Source of the DNA: Vibrio aestuarianus
GTDB taxonomy: Bacteria > Pseudomonadota > Gammaproteobacteria > Enterobacterales > Vibrionaceae
NCBI RefSeq assembly: GCF_012395185.1
Contig: NZ_JAAZTU010000017.1
Coordinates: 28,631 to 92,630, forward strand
Reading direction: 5' to 3'
DNA length: 64,000 nucleotides
Below, in pieces: positions 29,915 through 37,816 of the stretch. The notes below the pieces were generated by a model. The model was not told the origin of the DNA and ran no database searches. It saw nothing but the letters and a program-made list of their open reading frames with translations. Within the stretch, counting starts at the first letter, position 1, and the number at the start of each line of letters is the position of its first letter. Position numbers and translations under genes: made by a program.

Positions 29915-30820
29915 ATGGATATGAGTATGGGTCTGATGCTGAAAAATATGCTTCGCACCGTTTCGAGCTTGACACTATTGGCTCTTCCTGCCTTTTTCCA
30001 ACCCGTATGGGCGGAAGATTTTCTCTGTGATGCAACACAAGCATCGACCAATCAATTACCGGTTTTGGATAAGGCATGTCCTATTGGTCAAGGGCTATGG
30101 GGCAAACAAAAGCCCAAAAGTCAGTCTTCAAATTTTTGGATTCAATGCGGAGTATTGAGTAAGCCCTTGCCGCTACAAAAAGCTAAATTGTTTTATGCAC
30201 ATATCTCTACCGACGTTTGGCTTAAACCAGAAGCCAACACCTACCGCTGTTTGATTGGCCCTTATACTGACTATGCGCAAGCACAGAAAGAGCTACCGTT
30301 AATACAAAAAGTACCTGGATACAAAGAAGCGTTTATTCGTGAAGTGCAAAGAAGCAATGGTCAGGCTGCGGCTTCAGTACAAAAACCGAAAGCGCCAGCA
30401 CCCGTTGCCACTAAAAAGCCTCAGGCTAAACCCAAAGCACAGCCGAAAACATTAGCGGAAGTTCCTAAAGCTCAAGCGACAGCGGCTAGCAATATGACTA
30501 TTCGCTTGAGCGCTACAACCAATGGCATTGAATACCAAGTGCCGCATATCACCTCTGGTGATGACCAGTTTTATATGGAACATGGGTTAGCTTGGAATCG
30601 TTTAAGTTATGATTCGGCAGAAAAAACCTGTGCCACACTCAACATGCGTTTGGCTACTGAAGAAGAGTGGCAGCGTCTGCTTGATTCAAAACTGATGAAA
30701 AGTGATCAATGGCCAATGCATCTTCCGTATTGGGGATGGGGTAAAAAAGGGTTGTTTACCAGTGGTAAGGTTAGCCAGCTTAAAGGCTCATCTCTACTCA
30801 ATGTTATTTGTGTGAAGTAG
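29915..30820 (+). CDS. Secreted SPOR-like domain protein (VC0174-type)
   Basis: 301 aa. A signal peptide ends near residue 33 (FFQPVWA). The region near 95-140 (YAHISTDVWLKPEANTYRCL, IGPYTDYAQAQKELPLIQ) looks like a SPOR peptidoglycan-binding fold, then a Lys/Pro/Ala-rich linker (KPKAPAPVATKKPQAKPKAQ) and a C-terminal domain with Cys near 230 and 299. Several ATG codons crowd the start (29,915 to 29,950), and no strong ribosome site decides between them. It is the last core gene before the island, matching the left neighbour of VSP-1 in V. cholerae. Confidence 0.72.
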   Translation: MDMSMGLMLKNMLRTVSSLTLLALPAFFQPVWAEDFLCDATQASTNQLPVLDKACPIGQGLWGKQKPKSQSSNFWIQCGVLSKPLPLQKAKLFYAHISTDVWLKPEANTYRCLIGPYTDYAQAQKELPLIQKVPGYKEAFIREVQRSNGQAAASVQKPKAPAPVATKKPQAKPKAQPKTLAEVPKAQATAASNMTIRLSATTNGIEYQVPHITSGDDQFYMEHGLAWNRLSYDSAEKTCATLNMRLATEEEWQRLLDSKLMKSDQWPMHLPYWGWGKKGLFTSGKVSQLKGSSLLNVICVK

Positions 30821-30830
30821 CATTTAACTA

Positions 30831-30857
30831 AAAATCCCGCATTTCGCGGGATTTTTA
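30831..30857 (+). terminator. Terminator of the SPOR-like gene
   Basis: AAAATCCCGC-attt-cGCGGGATTTTT stem and T-run. Last core feature before the left attachment site. Confidence 0.88.
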
Positions 30858-30878
30858 AATTAATACAAAGGGTTACCT

Positions 30879-30885
30879 CATGGTA
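30879..30885. repeat. Left attachment repeat (attL core)
   Basis: CATGGTA, repeated exactly at 53,673-53,679. On the outer side the sequence read on the minus strand is TACCATG-AGG-TAA, the displaced last codons of gor. On the inner side the core is part of a dyad ATGGTAT-catc-ATACCAT (30,880-30,897). Confidence 0.85.
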
Positions 30886-30908
30886 TCATCATACCATTTA
30901 TATTCTTC

Positions 30909-31030
30909 TCTGGAAATTTTCTGGAAACCTTGTGATAGCAAGCTATAAGGACAGTTTTCCAGAAAAGACAAAAAATGGGTTAAAATTTAAGAATATTTAA
31001 GTCTGGAAAATTTATTTTCCAGACTTAAAT
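30909..31030. repeat. Left-end cluster of TCTGGAAA octamers and a 16-bp-arm palindrome
   Basis: TCTGGAAA occurs at 30,909, 30,920 and 31,002, and its complement TTTCCAGA at 30,956 and 31,016. The last two form a perfect inverted repeat with 16-bp arms (30,995-31,010 and 31,015-31,030) and a TTTA loop. Two further copies lie at the right end. Likely recombinase binding sites; the palindrome could also terminate the minus-strand gene that ends at 31,034. Confidence 0.75.
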
Positions 31031-31033
31031 TCA

Positions 31034-31720
31034 TTAAAAAAGAGGACCTATAGGTCTCGGAGTTGGGGGGATTATAGAATTGATATCAGTTTCTTGTACT
31101 TGAAATGTGTCTGCGTTAACGAAACCACAATGAACTGGAAAGCGTTTATAGTGTGATGTGTTTTTGCTCCACCTTAATGCTGAGTACCCTCCCATAATAC
31201 GATGTCCTACCCACCGTTCATCTATAAGCTTGTAGCCACTTGGTTTGTTTAAGAGTAAAAGGCTTCCCATAAATTGAAGCCATTGAGTATTTGTTAATAG
31301 TCGATTGCCATAACCATGAAATGATCGACCACTTTCGTATAGGTTGAAGCCCATGTTCCAATATCGACATAGTTCTTTAATAGCCTCTGACGCAGAAGGT
31401 GTAGAGCCTTTTGAGCCAAAGTCTATCATTGGAATATGGTAGCATTCATTGTTAAAGAATACTTTTGAATGTACCGCTAGTTCAGTCTCTGGCTCTAGAG
31501 ACATCAACATCTCAAGAAGTGAACTCTCGTTCACTTGAACGATTGGTACCAAAAATGTTGATCTGTAGTCATTGAAAGATTGGGGGACGTACTGGTACCT
31601 ACTCATCTCTAGTCGAGCATTACTATTTATCCAAGGAGCCAATACCTGTGCCACCCAAGCTACAGGGTGGCGACTTAGTTTCATACCGTGGAAACTGTTA
31701 TCTGTATGATTATTTAACAT
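31034..31720 (-). CDS. Primase-like (primase 1D/AEP-related) protein
   Basis: 228 aa, no signal or membrane segment. The order HIPMIDFGS (near 93), ESGRSFHGYGNRLL (near 128), WLQFMGSLLLLN, then WVGHRIMGGYSALRWSKNT (near 170) resembles the archaeo-eukaryotic primase fold, in particular the group annotated primase 1D-like. The first metal motif has one Asp only, and the third acidic position is not obvious, so catalysis is uncertain. Its start overlaps the stop of the dGTPase-like gene by about 11 bases, so the two are translationally linked. Perhaps a nucleotide or DNA sensor for that partner. The fold assignment is from memory of motif patterns. Confidence 0.55.
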   Translation of the reverse strand: MLNNHTDNSFHGMKLSRHPVAWVAQVLAPWINSNARLEMSRYQYVPQSFNDYRSTFLVPIVQVNESSLLEMLMSLEPETELAVHSKVFFNNECYHIPMIDFGSKGSTPSASEAIKELCRYWNMGFNLYESGRSFHGYGNRLLTNTQWLQFMGSLLLLNKPSGYKLIDERWVGHRIMGGYSALRWSKNTSHYKRFPVHCGFVNADTFQVQETDINSIIPPTPRPIGPLF

Positions 31721-33248
31721 TTATCCCCTTTAACATTTGATAGAACTCCATCGAGAATTGGTCGGTCATACCAGAAACGAAATCCACGATTAGGTGAGCT
31801 CTTAAGTTCCACTCAGCTTTACTATCAAACTCAGATATCTTTTCCGCAAAGTACTCTTCTAGTGTAGTGCTATCTTTAGCTAACAGTTTTTCTACTTCAG
31901 GAATAGAGCTGCCAATTATAGTAGCTTCGTATGCTTTCAAGTGTTTTTTAGGTAAACGATTAAAAAGTCGTCTGTGTATGTGTAAGTCGTTTTCTTTGAT
32001 CTTATTAAAATCATTAACTACCAAGTACGTAAATTCTGTTTTCGAAAGAGATAGTAGCTTTTGGTATTCTTCAAGAATGCCTGAAATGATGGAAAAGCCT
32101 GATAGTTCCATGCACTCAGCCTCATAGGAAGTAAAAAGAAAGTCACCAGTATAGACTTTTAGTACCTTCAGTAAGTCATGTTCAAGAGTACCTTTGCAAA
32201 TAATCTCCTTTTTGATGCTAAGGTTCACAAACTCGTTGTAGTTATCGATAAATCTTTGAGCGACACTATCTACTAGAAAGTTTGAAAGCTTCGTTTTAAA
32301 AGAAAGGAATACCCCAATTGCTTCCCCCTTATCTGATTGTAGTCTTTTCATCAGTTCTGAGCAGATATCCGGTTTTTCGTATTTTTGGGATACTTCTTTT
32401 AACCCTTTGAGGATTTCTGTTCGGAAGTGTTCTATGGAGATAATCCCTTTTTCTATACCATCTTCTATATCGCTTATACAGTAAGATATGTCATCAGATG
32501 CTTCCATCAAAAAGCCTAGAGGATGTCTTGAGTTGTGGGACATACTTAAAGAATTCCAAGCATTTTCAATTACACTTCTTTCAGTGTCAAAAAAGCCAAT
32601 TTTTTTGCTAAAGGGGGCATCTTCATTTCCAATCTTAGTACTAGGGCTGTAGGTATACTTAAGAAAAGCGGCAAGCTGAGTGTAGGTGAGGTTTAACCCG
32701 TAGAAACCGTCATCACCTTGAAGTTTAGTAATGATACGAAAGCCTTGTGGATTACCATCAAAATGCTCAAAATCTTTTAAAGGAGAGAAGTCATCATACT
32801 CTTTGATATCTACTGATAATGCGTTACATAAACTAGCTTTTGCTTCAGAGGAACTTGCCCATTTTGCAATTGCTGCCTCTCCAAAATGCCCGAAAGGTGG
32901 ATTGCCTATATCGTGCATTAAGCATGCAGTCTCAACAATATTCGATAGAGCTAAGCTATGCTCTTTCCAGTATTCTTTCTGTTCATGAGAAATATTCTGA
33001 GCTGAATCTAGCTTTTCAAAAATCGCAGCCACGATGTAGCGGCCTATGTGGGATACTTCGATAGAATGAGTGAGCCTAGAGCGTACCGCTGAATTGCTTT
33101 CGAGAGAAAAAACTTGTGCCTTTTGCTGTAACCTTCTGAATGCGGCGGAATATATCAATCGGGCTCGGTCACTTTGTGTCGCAGCAAGGAAAGAATGGTG
33201 ATCTGCTGTGGAAGTTCGGTGTCTATCGGTTTTTATAAATTGTTTCAT
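31710..33248 (-). CDS. dGTPase-like HD-domain dNTP triphosphohydrolase
   Basis: 512 aa. Signature of the Dgt family: DRARLIYSAAFRRLQQKAQV near 27-46, RSRLTHSIEVSHIGRYI near 57-73 (first His of the HD site) and CLMHDIGNPPFGHFGE near 112-127 (His-Asp). It should hydrolyse dGTP or other dNTPs to deoxynucleoside plus triphosphate. Dgt homologues are known to stop phages by depleting dNTPs. Here it lies at the island's left edge in an operon with an XRE regulator (4-base overlap) and a primase-like protein. The C-terminal half (300-512) is less familiar and may bind DNA or the partner. Confidence 0.85.
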   Translation of the reverse strand: MKQFIKTDRHRTSTADHHSFLAATQSDRARLIYSAAFRRLQQKAQVFSLESNSAVRSRLTHSIEVSHIGRYIVAAIFEKLDSAQNISHEQKEYWKEHSLALSNIVETACLMHDIGNPPFGHFGEAAIAKWASSSEAKASLCNALSVDIKEYDDFSPLKDFEHFDGNPQGFRIITKLQGDDGFYGLNLTYTQLAAFLKYTYSPSTKIGNEDAPFSKKIGFFDTERSVIENAWNSLSMSHNSRHPLGFLMEASDDISYCISDIEDGIEKGIISIEHFRTEILKGLKEVSQKYEKPDICSELMKRLQSDKGEAIGVFLSFKTKLSNFLVDSVAQRFIDNYNEFVNLSIKKEIICKGTLEHDLLKVLKVYTGDFLFTSYEAECMELSGFSIISGILEEYQKLLSLSKTEFTYLVVNDFNKIKENDLHIHRRLFNRLPKKHLKAYEATIIGSSIPEVEKLLAKDSTTLEEYFAEKISEFDSKAEWNLRAHLIVDFVSGMTDQFSMEFYQMLKGINVK

Positions 33249-33568
33249 TCTGACGTTTCCAAATATTTAGACATTACGTGTTTTATTAGTTGTTCTTTTT
33301 GTTGTTCGGATAATTTTTCGATCAAAGTGGCGAGCTTGGCTGATTTCTCATCTTCACAAAAGAAGTAATTCAAAGGTACTCCAAGCTCATCAGCAATCAG
33401 CTTAAGCGTGTGGACGTCAGGTGTGTGTTTTCCCTTTTCGTATTGATTCATCCTAGGACTAGCTGAACTTTCATCCATACCTATGCGAACTCCCAACATT
33501 TTTTGTGAGAGCTTGGCTTTTTTACGCGCTTCTTTGAGGCGTATTGGGATTGGGTTGTCGAACGACAC
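33245..33568 (-). CDS. XRE-family transcriptional regulator
   Basis: 107 aa. HTH at residues 8-62 (IRLKEARKKAKLSQKMLGVR, RMNQYEKGKHTPDVHTLKLI) followed by a helical tail (EKLSEQQKEQLIKHVMSKYL). GTG start. First gene of the minus-strand operon; its stop overlaps the dGTPase start by four bases. Two dyads CTAAG-N5-CTTAG in the divergent promoter region (33,599 and 33,633) and a half-site at its own start are probable operators, so it would repress both directions. Confidence 0.85.
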   Translation of the reverse strand: MSFDNPIPIRLKEARKKAKLSQKMLGVRIGMDESSASPRMNQYEKGKHTPDVHTLKLIADELGVPLNYFFCEDEKSAKLATLIEKLSEQQKEQLIKHVMSKYLETSE

Positions 33569-33598
33569 TTAGGATTCATATCTCTAGGCTCAATGTAA

Positions 33599-33647
33599 CT
33601 AAGATTTTCTTAGTTTTACTGATTTATGTATACTAAGCAATCCTTAG
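33599..33647. promoter_or_regulatory. Two CTAAG-N5-CTTAG operator dyads
   Basis: CTAAGATTTTCTTAG (33,599-33,613) and CTAAGCAATCCTTAG (33,633-33,647), centres 34 bp apart, in the 100-bp region between the divergent XRE operon and the winged-helix/helicase operon. An additional CTTAG half-site overlaps the XRE start codon. Best read as operators of the XRE protein. Confidence 0.72.
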
Positions 33648-33669
33648 TTTTATGGTTTTAGAATAGTCA

Positions 33670-34212
33670 ATGAATCGTTCTCAAAAAATGAATGCGTTTA
33701 TGCATCAACTGTTGATTGAAAAACAGATGGATAATTTTTCGGTTGTGGAAATTCGAGATGCATTGCTGTTGCTTGAAGGTGTTGATCCCGATCCTGAAGA
33801 AGCCCGGAAGTTCATTTATCGTCAAATTTTAGTACTTGAGAAAAAAGGTTGGCTGAGTTGTGAAGGGATCGGAAGGCAAAAAAAGTATTTCCAAACGGAA
33901 CTCTTTCGAGGACTCGATATAATCTGCCGAGAGAGCTCATCGCCTAAAGTTCGGATTTCCCAACCGTCAACTTCAGCCATGGATGGATACTCGGTCTTGA
34001 TGACAGAGCGTGGTGAACATCAGGGTGAGTTAGAAATTATTCTCGGTGAAATAGAAGAATATCAGTCGTTGAGTCAACGTTTTCCTGAATTGAGTACTCA
34101 AATCACACCACTGCTTAAGATAGCGAGAGAACGTTCCGCATTATTACTGGGTAAAATCAATGTATTAACCAATGTACTAACGTCGTTATCAGAAGGATGC
34201 ACTCGATGTTAA
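33670..34212 (+). CDS. Winged-helix and coiled-coil protein (helicase partner)
   Basis: 180 aa, not recognised as a named family. Residues 5-75 (FSVVEIRDALLLLEG, FIYRQILVLEKKGWLSCEG, GRQKKYFQTELF) look like a winged-helix DNA-binding domain. The C-terminal part (ERGEHQGELEIILGEIEEYQ, LLKIARERSALLLGKINVLT) is helical, probably a coiled coil. Its last codons overlap the start of the helicase gene, so the two act together. Could be an adaptor that loads the helicase on DNA, or a regulator. Confidence 0.55.
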   Translation: MNRSQKMNAFMHQLLIEKQMDNFSVVEIRDALLLLEGVDPDPEEARKFIYRQILVLEKKGWLSCEGIGRQKKYFQTELFRGLDIICRESSSPKVRISQPSTSAMDGYSVLMTERGEHQGELEIILGEIEEYQSLSQRFPELSTQITPLLKIARERSALLLGKINVLTNVLTSLSEGCTRC

Positions 34213-35579
34213 GAGATTGGCAAAGAGACTGTGCGATGAGAGCGTTAACAAAGTATCAAGGCGAGCAGTCTCATTTTTTCTGTCAAGCAACCCCGGGAGC
34301 CGGTAAAACTATCCTAGCCGCCGAAATTGCTAAACGCTTATTGGCGAGCAATTTAATTGACTTGGTGTTGTGCTTCTCCCCAACGCTCAGTGTGGCCGAC
34401 AGTATAAAAAGAACCTTCTCCAAGACATTACATTGTACGTTCAATGGTGGCTTAGGCTCCATTGGGCAATCACTGACCTATCAATCCATTCAATTTTTAA
34501 ATGATGAATTTTGGCGGATCCTGACTAAATACCGAGTGTTTGTCGTATTTGATGAAATCCATCATTGTTCAGGATCTGAAATGGAAGGCGCGAATGCATG
34601 GGGGCAGCAAATACTCTCCAAAGTTCAAGGGCTCGCCACTTATACGTTAGCGCTATCTGGAACGCCATGGCGCTCGGATTCCTTACCGATTGTGATGGCG
34701 GAATACAGTGACCCTGATGGCCAACTGCTCGTCGATTATCAATACAGCTTGAAACAGGCGATTGAAGACAGAGTGTGCCGTTCACCAAAGATTGTTTTGG
34801 TGGATAACGAACATCTCACCATTACTGGTAGCAAAGAGGTTCAATCGTTTTCTTCTATATTAGAGTTACTGAAACAGACAAAAACGTCATACCAGAGCAT
34901 CATCCATAATGATGAAGCGATGGAATATCTCCTTGGTTTGGGCTGTAACAAACTGGCGAATATTCGTCTGGAATCGCCCAATGCCGGAGGGTTAGTTGTG
35001 GCGGCGTCGGTACAACATGCAAAGAAAATCCAAAAAATATTAGTGACTCAGTTTCATCAATCGGCTGCGATTGTTACCTATCGTCATGATGAGCCGCTGT
35101 CTGAAATTAATGCTTACCGTCATGGTAAAACCGAGTGGATTGTCAGTGTCGGTATGATTAGTGAGGGGACCGATATCCCAAGATTGCAAGTTTGTTGCCA
35201 TATCAGCTCAGTGAAAACCGAATTGTACTTTAGGCAAGTACTTGGCCGTATTTTGAGAGTGAACGATGAGCCGAACCAAGAGGCTTGGCTGTTCACTTTT
35301 GCAGAGCAAAGCCTTATCGAATATTCCGAACGCATTGAGCAAGATATTCCTGAAACCTGCCTGTTTGCGAAAATGGGTCAAAACGAAGCTTTCCACATCG
35401 ACGGTTCGAATATCCGCCCACTGCAATCGGCCACTTCTGAACAGGATGACATAATCGTCCCCACTCTGGATTGGAACTCTTCAATTAAAAATGGAACGTC
35501 AGATGATGGCTCAAATGAGCCCTTTGATGAGTTACATTTAGGGCGCTTTAAGCAGCGAGTGATATCGGCGTTTGTGTAG
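34206..35579 (+). CDS. SF2 DEAD/DEAH-type helicase
   Basis: 457 aa. Walker A ATPGAGKTILAAE near 34-46, motif II VFDEIHHC near 118, motif III ALSGTPWRSDS near 151, motif V EGTDIPRLQV and motif VI FRQVLGRILRVNDE near 345. Resembles the helicase core of type I/III restriction subunits, but with no nuclease domain. The ATG at 34,206 is preferred over the one at 34,197, because AAGGA is then seven bases upstream; it overlaps the end of the winged-helix gene. Second gene of a two-gene operon whose promoter faces the XRE operators. Role probably in defence, unproven. Confidence 0.82.
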   Translation: MLRDWQRDCAMRALTKYQGEQSHFFCQATPGAGKTILAAEIAKRLLASNLIDLVLCFSPTLSVADSIKRTFSKTLHCTFNGGLGSIGQSLTYQSIQFLNDEFWRILTKYRVFVVFDEIHHCSGSEMEGANAWGQQILSKVQGLATYTLALSGTPWRSDSLPIVMAEYSDPDGQLLVDYQYSLKQAIEDRVCRSPKIVLVDNEHLTITGSKEVQSFSSILELLKQTKTSYQSIIHNDEAMEYLLGLGCNKLANIRLESPNAGGLVVAASVQHAKKIQKILVTQFHQSAAIVTYRHDEPLSEINAYRHGKTEWIVSVGMISEGTDIPRLQVCCHISSVKTELYFRQVLGRILRVNDEPNQEAWLFTFAEQSLIEYSERIEQDIPETCLFAKMGQNEAFHIDGSNIRPLQSATSEQDDIIVPTLDWNSSIKNGTSDDGSNEPFDELHLGRFKQRVISAFV

Positions 35580-35775
35580 TTTTTGACCGATAATGGTGGT
35601 GGAGTTTCTACTTTGTTTGGTCTGCAATTAATGATGTATAAAAGTATTATATATCAGTCGGTTACTGAGATAAAACTTAAATTTTAATTGTGCAACAAGA
35701 TGCTGGGCAAGTTTTTGCCTGTGATTTTTTTGGGTTATCATAGGCAATCCTAAATAATGATGGTACATCATCCCT

Positions 35776-36873
35776 ATGTTTGACAAACAGCGTTCTTATT
35801 GTTGTCCATTTTGGAAAGACCCTGAAACCTGCAATTGCGCATCTTGCTATAACCAAAGAGAATGGGATAGAAGCAGTGCCGCACTTAATGTCGCTGAAGC
35901 TAACAATTTTAGATCATCGGGAGCTGCAATTCCAAGTATGCAACCAATGCTTGAACCTGAACTGCCTAAAATGACGATGAAAGAAAGGCTAGAAGCACAA
36001 AGTAGGCAAAACCTTGCACAGCGTGAAAAGAATTGGAAATATGTACAAGCCAATAAAGAACGTTACGCCGCACAACGAGCGGACCAATTAGCTCGACAAG
36101 CTCAAGCTGCTTATGATCTTACAGAGAAAGAATGGAATAAAGACCTAAAGGAAGATTTAAAAGCCTATTTAGAGAAACGACATACACAGGTTTGTATTTT
36201 CACTGTCGATGATGCAGCTAAATGCGCGATAAACATTTGGCAGCAAAAAAATACAGATGGTGAAACTATTGGCACTGAAACATTGAAATTGTTAGAAGAG
36301 ATTCATTCTAAATTTGATATCGGTGTTGGCCTTGTTGCTGCTACAAAAGTAACAAAAGCTCTGGGTGGTTTAGGGGTGACCGTCAAACAATACTTAGATG
36401 CTAAAGGCAAGGAAAAAATCATCATATCCAGCCTTTGGAATGATAAAAAAATGCACTATGCAGTTGTTAATGGTTTAAATATAAAGAAAAACCATCCATA
36501 TCCAATATCTAATCCAACGGTAAAGCAATTAGGTGTTTTGGCAAAAGATACTGTGAATGGCTTTAAAAAAGGAGCGGTGTTAAGCATGATTATCTCCGCC
36601 GGAATAAACACAAACGAATTAGTATTTAATGATGATTATCATTTAGTTGATTGGTTTGGGCATGTTGGCAGTGATTTTTTCAAAGCTATGACCGTTCTTT
36701 CTACTAGTGCTTATGTGGTTAGCTTAACTGTAGGTTTGGGTATTGCTCTACCGATATTAGCAGGTGTTGTACTGTGGGTTGGTGTTGATTGGGCAATAAA
36801 TGAAATTTGGGAATCATTTAAAATTGAAGATGCTATCGTTGAAGGATTGAAAAATGCCACAAATAGCGAATAA
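35776..36873 (+). CDS. Candidate membrane-active toxin
   Basis: 365 aa, not matched to a named family. N-terminus is Cys-rich (CCPFWKDPETCNCASC, residues 9-24), then a charged helical stretch (70-140), and a C-terminal region with two or three hydrophobic segments (GAVLSMIISAGI near 268; TVLSTSAYVVSLTVGLGIAL and LPILAGVVLWVGVDWAI, 310-350). No secretion signal. The next gene overlaps its end by 20 bases and encodes a small multi-pass membrane protein. This layout is that of type VI secretion or colicin-like membrane-disrupting effectors with inner-membrane immunity proteins. Strongly AT-rich, unlike the neighbours. Ribosome site is weak. Confidence 0.5.
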   Translation: MFDKQRSYCCPFWKDPETCNCASCYNQREWDRSSAALNVAEANNFRSSGAAIPSMQPMLEPELPKMTMKERLEAQSRQNLAQREKNWKYVQANKERYAAQRADQLARQAQAAYDLTEKEWNKDLKEDLKAYLEKRHTQVCIFTVDDAAKCAINIWQQKNTDGETIGTETLKLLEEIHSKFDIGVGLVAATKVTKALGGLGVTVKQYLDAKGKEKIIISSLWNDKKMHYAVVNGLNIKKNHPYPISNPTVKQLGVLAKDTVNGFKKGAVLSMIISAGINTNELVFNDDYHLVDWFGHVGSDFFKAMTVLSTSAYVVSLTVGLGIALPILAGVVLWVGVDWAINEIWESFKIEDAIVEGLKNATNSE

Positions 36874-37279
36874 GCTTATATATTCATACGGTGCATTAGT
36901 GAGTTTAATTGGTTTACCCTTTGCACTTTACTTGAGTTTAGAAGACATTTTTAATGTTTATAAACTTAGTAGTAAAACCATAGAGTTAAGCTATTTTTTT
37001 GCTATTTCCCCCATCCTATTTTGGATTCTAAGTATTGTTATCGTAGGCACGTATTCATTATTTTTTAATACAAGAATGAAGCTTTCACAGCCCATGAGAA
37101 AGGCGATAGGCATATACATGCCTATCATTGCTGTTTCACTTTCTTTAGCTATGGGTATTTTCCTAAAACCGCTAATGACCGAACACTTGGTAACTAATGG
37201 GTATACATTGGAAAAAACTATTTCGGCTTCAGTACCATGGCGTTCTGACATTGATGTTTATACACGAAACGGCCAGTAA
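36854..37279 (+). CDS. Small multi-pass membrane protein, candidate immunity protein
   Basis: 141 aa with four predicted membrane segments (about 10-28, 47-72, 84-104 and the region 55-75 and 88-108 in more cautious reading), the rest short loops. Starts inside the preceding toxin candidate. Small inner-membrane proteins in this arrangement commonly protect against pore-forming effectors. Assignment rests on topology and position only. Confidence 0.5.
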   Translation: MPQIANKLIYSYGALVSLIGLPFALYLSLEDIFNVYKLSSKTIELSYFFAISPILFWILSIVIVGTYSLFFNTRMKLSQPMRKAIGIYMPIIAVSLSLAMGIFLKPLMTEHLVTNGYTLEKTISASVPWRSDIDVYTRNGQ

Positions 37280-37816
37280 TGATTGAATTAAAAGTACTAA
37301 AGTATCAATCGCATTTGTTGGAGGACAATATGGTTTGTTATGAGTCCTTAAAAGTGTAGCACCTACCTTAATGGTTAATATCTAAGATTACGTGGGTAAA
37401 CTGAAAGAAAGCATAGTTCTTATAGGAGCAGTGTTTTCTTTTCTGATTGGGATCAAATAGGACGATGTTGGTAAGCTCATTTCTGCCCCGAAACGTTTCA
37501 GAGCGCGTCGTTTTCGATATAGAACTAGCTAATGTGCAAAGTATGCACATTGCTTATCAATCAACTACCGAGTATTCCTCGGTAGTTGAACTGTTGTAAT
37601 TTTTGCAATGGTTGCCTGAGCAAAGATAAAGCTCAGTTGTAACTCGCGTTTGCCCTGCTCAAACTTATCGGATTATGTTGATAAACCAGCATCCCGTGAT
37701 TGCCCAATCCATAAATGGTGCTATCGGTGGGCTGGGTGCTACGCCATTAGATTTTCACTTGAAAGTTAATGGCGCAGCTGTGGTCGTGGTGGGAGTATAT
37801 TTTAGACAGGACCCAT
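37280..37816. other. Gene-free stretch with a perfect hairpin
   Basis: 537 bases without a supported gene. TCAACTACCGAG-tattc-CTCGGTAGTTGA (37,561-37,589) is a perfect 12-bp hairpin without a T-run. A second stem CTGAGC/GCTCAG lies near 37,616-37,636. Short frames here show no ribosome site and overlap the WYL gene on the other strand; possibly the remains of a deleted gene. Confidence 0.5.
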
